Assembly: GCF_947381555.1 (NCBI RefSeq)
Contig: NZ_CANCWQ010000025.1
Location: 1 to 23,590 of the forward strand
DNA: 23,590 nucleotides
DNA from: Limosilactobacillus pulli
GTDB taxonomy: Bacteria; Bacillota; Bacilli; Lactobacillales; Lactobacillaceae
Direction of reading: 5' to 3'
Shown in pieces: positions 1 to 6,236 of this stretch. Below the pieces are notes generated by a model. That model searched no databases and was not told the origin of the DNA. It saw only the letters and a program-made list of their open reading frames with translations. The position numbers and the translations under genes were made by a program. Each line of letters opens with the position of its first letter. Position 1 is the stretch's first letter.

Positions 1-76
1 GCGATTTAATCATACGGGGAAGGCTTTCCCTTTTTCAATTTAATTTAGAAATTTACACAAAATATTTTACACTCCC
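1..76 (+). mobile_element. Terminal part of an insertion sequence (probably IS256 family), left edge
   Basis: These 76 bases are the exact reverse complement of 23514-23589. The inner end carries TTTACACAAAATATTTTACACTCCC-like sequence; a GTGTAAA-type motif of this kind is common in terminal repeats of the IS256 (mutator) family. Positions 17-30 form a short hairpin (GGGAA / TTCCC) followed by five T, as expected for a terminator behind a transposase gene that would lie outside the window to the left. No transposase coding sequence is visible here, so the family call rests on the terminal motif only. The junction with host DNA is after position 76. Confidence 0.6.
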
Positions 77-339
77 AGAACGCTATCCTTTAAATTAAAA
101 ATTCTCCAAAATCAGCAATTTCTGAGTAGTCAATGCATAAATCGTTACTATAGAAACAACTAATCGTTTAGATAATAGCACTATTATCCTTAAATATATT
201 AAGTGTTTACTAAAATGATTTCAATATTGCGATAAATTTTTTGATAAACGTTTTGCCATTCTTTCGAAATATCCGTCAAAAACTAGTATCTGCAGTCTTA
301 ATTGATAAATTAAGAATCAACTGCTTTCGATCAATAACT
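77..339. other. AT-rich gene-free segment with two perfect inverted repeats
   Basis: No reading frame of credible length is present on either strand. Two perfect inverted repeats stand out: GATAATA-GCAC-TATTATC at 171-188 and TCTTAATT-GATA-AATTAAGA at 296-315. Neither is followed by a T run, so they do not look like terminators. The segment may be residual intergenic DNA left after insertion of the element at the left edge. Confidence 0.5.
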
Positions 340-379
340 AAAAGCCTGAGCCGTTTCTTTGCTACGACTCAGGCTTTTT
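340..379 (-). terminator. Rho-independent terminator of the GNAT gene (works both ways)
   Basis: An 11-bp perfect stem (AAAAGCCTGAG at 340-350 with CTCAGGCTTTT at 368-378) encloses a 17-nt loop. A/T runs on both sides make it usable in either direction. It sits directly downstream of the minus-strand acetyltransferase stop codon. Confidence 0.85.
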
Positions 380-395
380 AATAAAATTTGATTTG

Positions 396-893
396 CTAGT
401 CAAATCTTTGCCCCATAATTACTAAATCGCGTTTCTGACCATCAAGTTCCGCGACAGCTGGTAACCATCCCCACTGGTTAAAGCCGAACTTTTTAAACAA
501 ACCAAGACTTGGCTGATTATGCCCAAAAATATAAGCTGCCAACGCAGTCACATTTAAACTTGGCAACTGGGTAATCACAAACTCGAGCGCCTGCGATCCC
601 AACCCCTGATGCCGCGCGTTTTGATCGATATAAATGCTAACCTCGGCTGTGTGTTCATAAGCCGGCCGCCCATAAAACGGCTCCAGTCCTACCCACCCCA
701 AAATCTCATCGGTATCGCTTCTGATGACCCATAATGGATGGGTTGGCGTAAAATTATGAAACCACGCCTCGCGATCTGAAGTCATCAACGGCTCGAGATC
801 AGCTGTTGCCAGACGTGAAGGAATGATTTGATTATAGATTTCGACAATTCGACGCAGATCTTCATGTCTGGCCATCTCAAAACGAAGACTCAA
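396..893 (-). CDS. GNAT family N-acetyltransferase (phosphinothricin acetyltransferase-like, YwnH type)
   Basis: Cytoplasmic acetyl-CoA-dependent N-acetyltransferase. The protein has the look of the Pat/Bar/YwnH group: DLRRIVEIYNQ near the N-terminus, FYGRPAYEHTAEVSIYID in the middle, the acetyl-CoA pyrophosphate-binding loop as NARHQGLGS, and FGHNQPSLGLFKKFGF followed by a C-terminal LDGQKRDLVIMGQR. These segments match the family along its whole length, about 165 residues. The start is not ATG. An upstream GTG at 905 overlaps the only good ribosome binding site (AGGTGA), whereas a TTG at 893 lies 8 nt behind that site and gives MSLRFEMARHEDL, so TTG is preferred; an ATG at 875 is possible. 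The substrate cannot be told from sequence: family members act on phosphinothricin-like amino acids, methionine sulfoximine or unknown amines. Single-gene unit with its own promoter and terminator. Confidence 0.88.
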   Translation of the reverse strand: MSLRFEMARHEDLRRIVEIYNQIIPSRLATADLEPLMTSDREAWFHNFTPTHPLWVIRSDTDEILGWVGLEPFYGRPAYEHTAEVSIYIDQNARHQGLGSQALEFVITQLPSLNVTALAAYIFGHNQPSLGLFKKFGFNQWGWLPAVAELDGQKRDLVIMGQRFD

Positions 894-925
894 TTTGCTG
901 TTCACCTCATTATTATTTTTGTCAA

Positions 926-954
926 ATTATAGAAAAGCTTTCTTTTTTTAGCAA
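926..954 (-). promoter_or_regulatory. Sigma-A promoter of the GNAT gene
   Basis: On the minus strand TTGCTA (954-949), a 17-nt spacer and a perfect TATAAT (931-926) lie about 20-25 nt upstream of the AGGTGA ribosome binding site. Spacing and hexamers fit a housekeeping promoter. Confidence 0.75.
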
Positions 955-1122
955 ATTCGTCCTTGATCAGCCAATGGAAAGGCTTCCAGATTAAAGTTCG
1001 CTTAGAAGTCGCTTTTGGCCGTTGATTTTGCCACTTCAGCATGTTAATGTAAAAATACACCGAATTTTATAAAGTTTAGCTTCATTAATGTTCGTGTTTA
1101 AAAATAAGGGAGAGAGAATACT

Positions 1123-2361
1123 ATGACTAAGACAAGGAATCGTTATGGCGTCGCCTTCGCTGGTGTCGTCTTGCACTTAATGATTGGCGGCGTCTATGCC
1201 TGGAGCGTTTTTACCAAGCCGATCGCTCAACAAACTGGCTGGCGGGAAGCCTCGGTATCATTTGCATTTAGCCTGGCCATCTTCTGTCTGGGGATGTCAG
1301 CCGCTTTCATGGGTCGCTTGGTCGAAAAGTTCGGCCCAACCGTTACTGGTACTATTTCTGCTGTTTTATACGGATCAGGGATCATGCTGACCGGGGTCGC
1401 CATTCACACGCACCAACTTTGGCTACTGTATCTGGCATACGGCGTTATCGGTGGCTTGGGCCTCGGATCTGGCTACGTGACGCCGGTTTCCACGATTATT
1501 CGTTGGTTTCCCGATAAGCGTGGCTTGGCAACTGGCCTGGCCATCATGGGCTTTGGCTTTGCCGCGCTGCTGACGGGTCCAATTGCTCAGCAGCTGATGG
1601 CTGGCATCGGTCTTTCCGCTACCTTCTACGTCTTAGGCGCCTTCTACCTGCTTGTAATGCTGATTGCCGCTCAGTTCATCAAGAAGCCACGGCCAAACGA
1701 ACTGCCAACCGCGATTGCCCAAAAAGCCTCTCGAGTCAGCTTGACGAACGGTCAACAGCTGACTGCCAACCAAGCCGTTAAAACCCGAACTTTTGCTTTC
1801 CTGTGGCTAATGTTCTTCATCAACATTACGACTGGAATCGGCTTGGTTTCCGCCGCTTCACCAATGGCCCAAGAAATGACTAAAATGAGCGCGGCCACAG
1901 CAGCCGTAATGGTTGGCATCTTGGGTCTGTTCAACGGTTTTGGTCGCCTCGCCTGGGCCACGCTTTCTGACTGGATCGGTCGTCCGCTGACCTACAGCCT
2001 GATTTTCATCATCGACATTATTATGCTGATCATCTTAATCTTCTGTCAGGTACCCGCAATTTTTGCCATCGCTCTATGCCTGCTGCTTTCTTGCTACGGC
2101 GCTGGCTTCTCCGTCATCCCAGCCTACCTGGGTGACGTTTTTGGCACCAAAGAACTGGGCGCGATCCATGGTTACGTGCTGACTGCCTGGGCGGTTGCCG
2201 GCATGGTCGGTCCCGTATTGCTTTCCTTCACGCACCAAGTTCTGCATAACTACTACATTACGCTGTTGGCCTTTATCGTGATCGACGTAATCGCCATGCT
2301 GATCTCACTTTGGATTCAACGTGATTTCGTATCACCAAAGGAAACGGCAGCCGCAAAATAG
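1123..2361 (+). CDS. OFA-family MFS transporter (oxalate/formate antiporter-like)
   Basis: Integral membrane protein of the major facilitator superfamily, 412 residues, with about 12 hydrophobic segments in two halves separated by a hydrophilic loop around residues 188-220. The N-terminal GGVYAWSVFTKPI is the typical OFA signature around helix 1. RWFPDKRGLATGL between helices 4 and 5 is the OFA version of the MFS loop motif. A second-half motif, GRLAWATLSDWIGRP, repeats the classic MFS helix 2-3 loop. Length is normal for the family. A GGGAGAG ribosome binding site precedes the ATG. The family name comes from OxlT, but most lactobacillar members have no proven substrate; small monocarboxylates are plausible. 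No neighbouring oxalate or formate enzyme supports a specific substrate. Confidence 0.87.
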   Translation: MTKTRNRYGVAFAGVVLHLMIGGVYAWSVFTKPIAQQTGWREASVSFAFSLAIFCLGMSAAFMGRLVEKFGPTVTGTISAVLYGSGIMLTGVAIHTHQLWLLYLAYGVIGGLGLGSGYVTPVSTIIRWFPDKRGLATGLAIMGFGFAALLTGPIAQQLMAGIGLSATFYVLGAFYLLVMLIAAQFIKKPRPNELPTAIAQKASRVSLTNGQQLTANQAVKTRTFAFLWLMFFINITTGIGLVSAASPMAQEMTKMSAATAAVMVGILGLFNGFGRLAWATLSDWIGRPLTYSLIFIIDIIMLIILIFCQVPAIFAIALCLLLSCYGAGFSVIPAYLGDVFGTKELGAIHGYVLTAWAVAGMVGPVLLSFTHQVLHNYYITLLAFIVIDVIAMLISLWIQRDFVSPKETAAAK

Positions 2362-2428
2362 TCGTTTTATCAAAATCAACAAAATAATTTTTTAATTTTA
2401 CTATCTAAGCTGCTGATATACGATTAAG

Positions 2429-2480
2429 CCAAGGATTGTGCAAGTTGTCGTTTTGTACAATCCTTGGTATTTTCTAATTT
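2429..2480 (+). terminator. Rho-independent terminator of the MFS gene
   Basis: A perfect 11-bp stem (CCAAGGATTGT at 2429-2439 with ACAATCCTTGG at 2457-2467) is followed by a T-rich tail. It isolates the transporter gene from the leader promoter that starts 20 nt further on. Confidence 0.85.
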
Positions 2481-2486
2481 TTACGG

Positions 2487-2516
2487 TTGACAATTGTCAC
2501 TAATAATCGATATGCT
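2487..2516 (+). promoter_or_regulatory. Strong promoter of the Cys-leader transcript with palindrome over the -35 box
   Basis: A consensus TTGACA (2487-2492), an 18-nt spacer and TATGCT (2511-2516) give a strong sigma-A promoter with an expected start near 2523. The -35 box lies inside a perfect 12-bp palindrome, TGACAATTGTCA (2488-2499). This would be a natural operator for a dimeric repressor, although the match to any named regulator is unknown. Confidence 0.8.
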
Positions 2517-2552
2517 GTTTGCAACGATTTTCGAAAGGAAGATTCAAACGCC

Positions 2553-2609
2553 ATGACTAAACCAGCTTCAATGATGTGTTGTCAATCCATGTGCTGTACT
2601 GTAATGTAA
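2553..2609 (+). CDS. Cys/Met-rich leader peptide of a transcription attenuator
   Basis: An 18-residue peptide, MTKPASMMCCQSMCCTVM, starts with ATG behind an AGGAAG ribosome binding site (spacing 11 nt) and about 30 nt after the predicted transcription start. Four of 18 residues are Cys, in two tandem pairs (codons 9-10 and 14-15), and five are Met. Such enrichment in one scarce amino acid is the hallmark of ribosome-stalling leader peptides. It is followed by alternative RNA pairings and an intrinsic terminator (separate entries), and then by the start of a cystine-type transporter gene. The inferred role is to sense charged tRNA-Cys (perhaps also tRNA-Met) and set read-through into the transporter. 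The composition and layout are seen directly; the mechanism is inference. Confidence 0.75.
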   Translation: MTKPASMMCCQSMCCTVM

Positions 2610-2746
2610 TGTACCACGCACTATTTGGCATACCATCATTGAATCAGACTGGACACAGGTAGGTAGGCGTTGATCCCCAACAAAAGGCTTGCCGGATCCA
2701 AGCAGGCACTAGGCCGTGATTTCTTTGATGGAGTCACGACTTTTTT
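2567..2746 (+). promoter_or_regulatory. Attenuator RNA with mutually exclusive 1:2, 2:3 and 3:4 pairings
   Basis: Strand 1 (TTCAATGATG, 2567-2576) lies inside the leader ORF just before the first Cys pair. It is perfectly complementary over 10 bp to strand 2 (CATCATTGAA, 2634-2643). Strand 2, slightly extended (2633-2645), can instead pair with strand 3 (2718-2731): CCATCA with TGATGG, and GAATC with GATTTC containing one bulge. Strand 3 overlaps the 5' arm and loop of the terminator hairpin (2715-2738). A ribosome stalled at the first Cys-Cys pair would cover strand 1 and free strand 2 for the antiterminator. A ribosome that finishes would leave 1:2 to form, so the terminator folds. This is the geometry of classical amino-acid attenuation. 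Confidence 0.7.
2715..2746 (+). terminator. Intrinsic terminator of the attenuator (strand 3:4)
   Basis: A 9-bp stem with two wobble pairs (CGTGATTTC at 2715-2723 with GGAGTCACG at 2730-2738) and a 6-nt loop is followed by AC and six T (2741-2746). It stands between the leader ORF and the transporter start codon at 2796, so transcripts that stop here never reach the gene. Confidence 0.8.
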
Positions 2747-2795
2747 CGTTGGTTTGCTATTATTCAATAATTCAATTTTTAAGGGGTTTTTACAG

Positions 2796-3342
2796 ATGAA
2801 ATTTACAAAAGTCAAATTGCTGATTGCCGCTCTTGCCTTAGGCGAACCGTTGCAGCTGCACCGGTTGCTCATGCCGAGACTTTAACAGTCGGCACCACGG
2901 CACAGACCTATCCAACCTCCTACAAAAAAGGCGACAAACTGACTGGCTTTGACATTGCCGTCACCAGAGCAGTTGCCAAGGAGATGGGTGATAAGGTCAA
3001 ATTCAAGGTTGTTGGTGACATCCCAAGTCTATTCGGTGAACTTGACAAGGGCAGCATCGACACGATCGCCAATTCCGTCACGGTGCTTCTTGAACGACAA
3101 AAGAAATACAACTTCTCACCAGTCTACTCATATTACGCCGCTCAGATCACCGTTAAAAAAGATTCCAAGTATAAAACGATCAAGGATCTGGAAGGCAAAA
3201 CCGTTTCGGCCACGGTTGGGTCATCCAATATCGATTTGCTGAAAAAATATGACTCTAAGATCAAGATCAAAAAATACGATGATCGCAATGCTGTCTTTAC
3301 TGATGCCAACAATGGTACGGTTGCTGGGGTCGTCAACCACCA
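2796..3342 (+). pseudogene. Broken cystine-type amino-acid ABC transporter substrate-binding protein (5' part)
   Basis: A good start (ATG behind AAGGGG) opens a lipoprotein/secretion-type signal peptide, MKFTKVKLLIAALALG. The frame is then lost at about 2844, where one missing base would restore ALGATVAAAPVAHAETLTVG. In the restored frame the protein reads TTAQTYPTSYKKGDKLTGFDIAVTRA and continues to DDRNAVFTDANNGTVAGVVN. This is a family-3 solute-binding domain closest in style to the cystine binders of lactobacilli (TcyA-like), about 165 residues long. At about 3335-3345 homology stops, the last third is missing, and unrelated coding sequence follows. No permease or ATPase gene is present downstream. 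The gene is therefore non-functional twice over. Its position behind the Cys-rich leader supports a former role in cystine uptake. Confidence 0.8.
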
Positions 3343-3699
3343 TCGGCTAAAGTCGATGGCTTTGCGGATCTGGATGGACGCAGCGTGGCCGCCCATACTT
3401 TTTATAACGCCTATGTCAAAATCATCGGTCCCCAACGCTTCACTCATGGTGAGATTGTGGCACTGGGTAATCTTTTTCAAGTTACGCTGGAAGACAATTC
3501 AGCCTTGATCAAAGAGATTCGCAGCTATTACCCACAAGTTGGCCCGCCATTGTCATTATCCGCACTTGGCGTCACCAAAGAAGATCAGCTGAATTCATTG
3601 ACTGAATACATGGCCCAGCCTGATAATGTCAGAATGCAGTCGATTTTTCCTGGCATCTCGCCGGCTGATATTCGACAGACGCTTCTAAAACTTATCTAA
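3334..3699 (+). pseudogene. C-terminal remnant of an iron-containing alcohol dehydrogenase
   Basis: From about 3346 a different frame encodes AKVDGFADLDGRSVAAHTFYNAY, then KIIGPQRFTHGEIVALGNLFQ, and ends with PADIRQTLLKLI before TAA. This resembles the C-terminal helical domain of the iron-containing alcohol dehydrogenase / glycerol dehydrogenase superfamily (YbdH-like branch), including the metal-ligand His in THGE and the AAH of the preceding helix. The N-terminal nucleotide-binding domain, two thirds of the protein, is absent. A GTG at 3385 could start a 104-residue peptide but has no convincing ribosome binding site. The remnant abuts the binding-protein fragment, so one deletion probably removed the rest of the transporter operon together with the first part of this gene. 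Confidence 0.7.
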
Positions 3700-3704
3700 A
3701 GAGC

Positions 3705-3738
3705 AAAAGGACCCGACGAACACTCGCCGGATCCTTTT
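3705..3738 (+). terminator. Bidirectional terminator between convergent genes
   Basis: AAAAGGA (3705-3711) pairs with TCCTTTT (3732-3738), and the stem is extended by CCG/CGG after one mismatch. A run of A on the left and T on the right serve both the dehydrogenase remnant (+) and the zinc-ribbon gene (-), whose stop is at 3783. Confidence 0.75.
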
Positions 3739-3782
3739 AAATATCAATTAAAATTTCGTTGTCTTAATCAATGACGGTCAGC

Positions 3783-5090
3783 TTAAAATAGCTGTAGCAT
3801 TAAAGCAACGATGATTTCTTTAATCAGCTTACCGCCTAAAGAGATTGCTGCAAAAACGATCAAGCCGTTGATAACCAAAACAATCAGTGCGCCATAGATT
3901 CGATCAAGCTTCTGTGGCCCGGCTTTAAGCATTTCATCTGCAATTGCCAGAGCAAACAGTCCCAACGCAATCAGCAGCATAATCCCAACCAGTGTCATCA
4001 TCCCAAGCGAACTGGTCATTACCGCTAACAAGAGACTAAGCAGGATCAAAACAACATTGAAATTGCTGGCCCAGGTCAGATGATTAATCATGTCAATCCA
4101 GTCACCACCCTCGCTTCCGTCAACATAACGTTTAAATACGTATGCAACGGCACTCATCAACAGGGCGGCGACTACGATCAAGAGCCAGAGCAGACAAAAG
4201 CTGCCAGCAGTCATAGCCTTGATGTGAAAGACAATTGCCGATCCCGAGGCCAGCTGAGCGATTTTTTCGGACAGATGATCAACCATCCAGCTGATTGTAA
4301 TTACGGAAAACAGGGCTTCTAAGATCAGCATCATCAATCCAGTCCAGCGCCAGCTTGGTCGCCGATACTCACCTGGATGCCGCAGCGACTCGATCAGCCA
4401 GTTCCAAGCCCGACTAAAGCCTTGCTTGGCATGCTCAAGATCTAGCGTAACATCAAGCGAATCTGCATCGTTCGTCTTTGTTTTGGATGCAGCAGCTTTT
4501 CTGGCCTGCATCCGACTCTTGATTTCCTCATGCTCAGCAGTTTTTTCAATCGCTTTAGCCTCACTTGCCGCGCTGATTGCCGTTTTTTGATTTAATTCGG
4601 CTGAAGCGTTCTTGATTGATTGGGGTTGATCGCCAAATAATCGCTTTTGTTCCAAAACCACCTGCTCTGCCGGTACCGTATCTTCTCCAGGTGCAACAGC
4701 AGCCTTTGAAGACGAGATTGATGAATCAGATTCGCTTACCCCAATTATCGTTTCATCTTGATTCAAATCATCAGTTGGTACATATTGGTCAACTTTGACC
4801 TGTTCATCAGAAGTTGGATCAGGCCGCTTGTTTTCATTGCTTGCCAATTCCGAATGCTTATTTTCATCGGCTTCCGATTTTGGCTTATCGGCATGCTCAA
4901 TTGGCAGATGGGCTTTTTCAGCCGGTGTTTCGGGCTGATCAACGGGCTTTTTTTCTGCTGTATCTTGATGCTTGTCGATAGGATCAGCAACCGACTGTGG
5001 GCGGATGGCTTTTTCAAAATGCCACCCGCAGCGCGTACAGTACTCAGCATTTTCTAAAACCTCACTGCCACAGTTGGGACAGATTTTCAT
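3783..5090 (-). CDS. Zinc-ribbon membrane protein with long charged linker (DUF6574-like)
   Basis: A 435-residue protein of unknown function. Residues 1-22 form a zinc ribbon with four Cys in two CxxC pairs (CPNCG and CTRCGW). Residues about 28-215 are a low-complexity hydrophilic linker rich in Asp, Glu, Lys, Ser and Ala, probably disordered and partly coiled coil near EHEEIKSRMQARKAA. The C-terminal part carries about five membrane segments (starting near WTGLMMLILEALFSV, with others to the C-terminus ALMLQLF). The zinc ribbon would sit in the cytosol at the end of a flexible arm. A strong GGAGG ribosome binding site precedes the ATG. It lies downstream of ppaC on the same strand but is separated by a terminator. 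Similar proteins are widespread in lactobacilli without assigned role. Confidence 0.75.
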   Translation of the reverse strand: MKICPNCGSEVLENAEYCTRCGWHFEKAIRPQSVADPIDKHQDTAEKKPVDQPETPAEKAHLPIEHADKPKSEADENKHSELASNENKRPDPTSDEQVKVDQYVPTDDLNQDETIIGVSESDSSISSSKAAVAPGEDTVPAEQVVLEQKRLFGDQPQSIKNASAELNQKTAISAASEAKAIEKTAEHEEIKSRMQARKAAASKTKTNDADSLDVTLDLEHAKQGFSRAWNWLIESLRHPGEYRRPSWRWTGLMMLILEALFSVITISWMVDHLSEKIAQLASGSAIVFHIKAMTAGSFCLLWLLIVVAALLMSAVAYVFKRYVDGSEGGDWIDMINHLTWASNFNVVLILLSLLLAVMTSSLGMMTLVGIMLLIALGLFALAIADEMLKAGPQKLDRIYGALIVLVINGLIVFAAISLGGKLIKEIIVALMLQLF

Positions 5091-5118
5091 CTTGTTTCCT
5101 CCATCACCATTAACTTAT

Positions 5119-5152
5119 AAAAGCACCCCGCAGCAGTGGCGGAGTGCTTTTT
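5119..5152 (-). terminator. Rho-independent terminator of ppaC
   Basis: AAAAGCAC (5119-5126) pairs with GTGCTTTT, and the stem is extended by CCGC/GCGG after one mismatch. It lies 13 nt past the ppaC stop and 29 nt before the start codon of the zinc-ribbon gene. Read-through could still feed that gene. Confidence 0.8.
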
Positions 5153-5164
5153 CATTCAGCGATA

Positions 5165-6100
5165 TTAGCCTTCAAAGACGTCCGTCAATGGAGGTACCAC
5201 TTGCTTCTTACGTGAAACCACGCCTGGCAGGTTCATACGGTGGTTGTCGCCCAGTTTCTTGCCGAATGCTTGCTCAACCTTGTCCGTGTTACCGCCAACG
5301 ACCAATAGATCAGAATCGCTGTTCAAGATGTTGGTAGCGATCAGAATAAACGTGTCGTAGCCGTTTTCTTCGTTCAGCTTGGACATCGTGTTTTCCAGGT
5401 CAGCTTGACGAGAGAAGACATCGTCCAGATCAACCGTGTTTACTTGACCGATCCGCAGCTTGGCATCACCCAGTTCAAACGTCTTGGCATCGCCGTCAAC
5501 GATATCCGTGTCAGACTTGGCAGCCAGGTTAGTACCAGCCTTCAGCATTTCGATACCATAAGCTTCGTAGTCTTCAACACCAGCAACCTTAGCCAGGTAC
5601 TTCAGTGCTTCGCCATCGTGATCAGTAGTCGTAGGTGACTTCAGCAGCAGCGTGTCGGAAATGATAGCTGACATCATCATCCCAGCCAGGTTGGCAGGAA
5701 TGTCGATGTGCTTTTCTTGGAACAGTTCCGTGATGATCGTGGAAACACAGCCGTATGGGCGTGCTGTGATCCAAAGTGGCTGTGCCGTGTTGAAGTTAGC
5801 GATACGGTGGTGGTCAACCAAGTGCGTAACCGTAACCTTGTCGATATCGGCAACTGACTGTTGTGGTTCGTTGTGGTCAACCAGCATAACCTTGTCCGTT
5901 TCGTTGGCAACCGTCTTAACGACCCGTGGTGCTTCCATGTTGAAGTAGTTTAAAGCATACTTCGTTTCGTCGTTTGGTTCACCCAGGGCAACGGCTTCCG
6001 TTTCGTAGCCCAGTTCGTTTTCAAAGTATGAAAATGCCATTGCGGCCGTAATAGCGTCAGTATCTGGCTTTTGATGACCAAAAACTAATTCCTTACTCAT
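5165..6100 (-). CDS. ppaC: Manganese-dependent inorganic pyrophosphatase (DHH family, family II)
   Basis: Hydrolyses pyrophosphate to two phosphates in the cytosol and so pulls nucleic-acid and tRNA-charging reactions forward. At 311 residues it has the usual family II length. The DHH domain shows the metal-binding GHQKPDTD at residues 8-15, VDHNE at 74-78 and DHH at 96-98. The C-terminal DHHA2 domain ends with the substrate-binding SRKKQ at 296-300. All key residues are present. The ATG follows AAAGGAG at proper spacing. It is transcribed alone or with read-through from parC, 136 bp upstream. A TATAAT at 6166-6161 and an inverted repeat near the expected transcript start suggest its own promoter. 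Confidence 0.96.
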   Translation of the reverse strand: MSKELVFGHQKPDTDAITAAMAFSYFENELGYETEAVALGEPNDETKYALNYFNMEAPRVVKTVANETDKVMLVDHNEPQQSVADIDKVTVTHLVDHHRIANFNTAQPLWITARPYGCVSTIITELFQEKHIDIPANLAGMMMSAIISDTLLLKSPTTTDHDGEALKYLAKVAGVEDYEAYGIEMLKAGTNLAAKSDTDIVDGDAKTFELGDAKLRIGQVNTVDLDDVFSRQADLENTMSKLNEENGYDTFILIATNILNSDSDLLVVGGNTDKVEQAFGKKLGDNHRMNLPGVVSRKKQVVPPLTDVFEG

Positions 6101-6131
6101 ATTGACAACTCCTTTGATTCAATCATCACGT

Positions 6132-6166
6132 AAACGTTGGCTGTAACGTTTCGCAAATTAATTATA
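6132..6166 (-). promoter_or_regulatory. Probable ppaC promoter (-10) with inverted repeat at the transcript start
   Basis: A perfect TATAAT occupies 6166-6161 on the minus strand, but no good -35 box is seen. About nine bases further on lies a perfect inverted repeat, AAACGTT-N6-AACGTTT (6132-6151). It would be at the very 5' end of the ppaC transcript or act as an operator. Confidence 0.45.
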
Positions 6167-6236
6167 CCCTTTTATTTTAGCACGACCAGTCCATAAATGG
6201 GAATCAAATTTCATTCATGATGCATATTTATGCAGA

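Noticed and set aside
2500..2795. T-box or SAM-type riboswitch upstream of the binding-protein gene
   Set aside because: No T-box consensus word and no recognisable SAM-riboswitch core is present. The region is explained better by a leader ORF with competing stems.
2670..2885. Plus-strand 71-codon frame running over the attenuator
   Set aside because: It spans the terminator, lacks a ribosome binding site and simply runs on into the shifted frame of the broken binding protein.
3385..3699. Independent small protein starting at the GTG of 3385
   Set aside because: The sequence is clearly the C-terminal part of an iron-containing alcohol dehydrogenase, homology extends upstream of the GTG, and no ribosome binding site is convincing.
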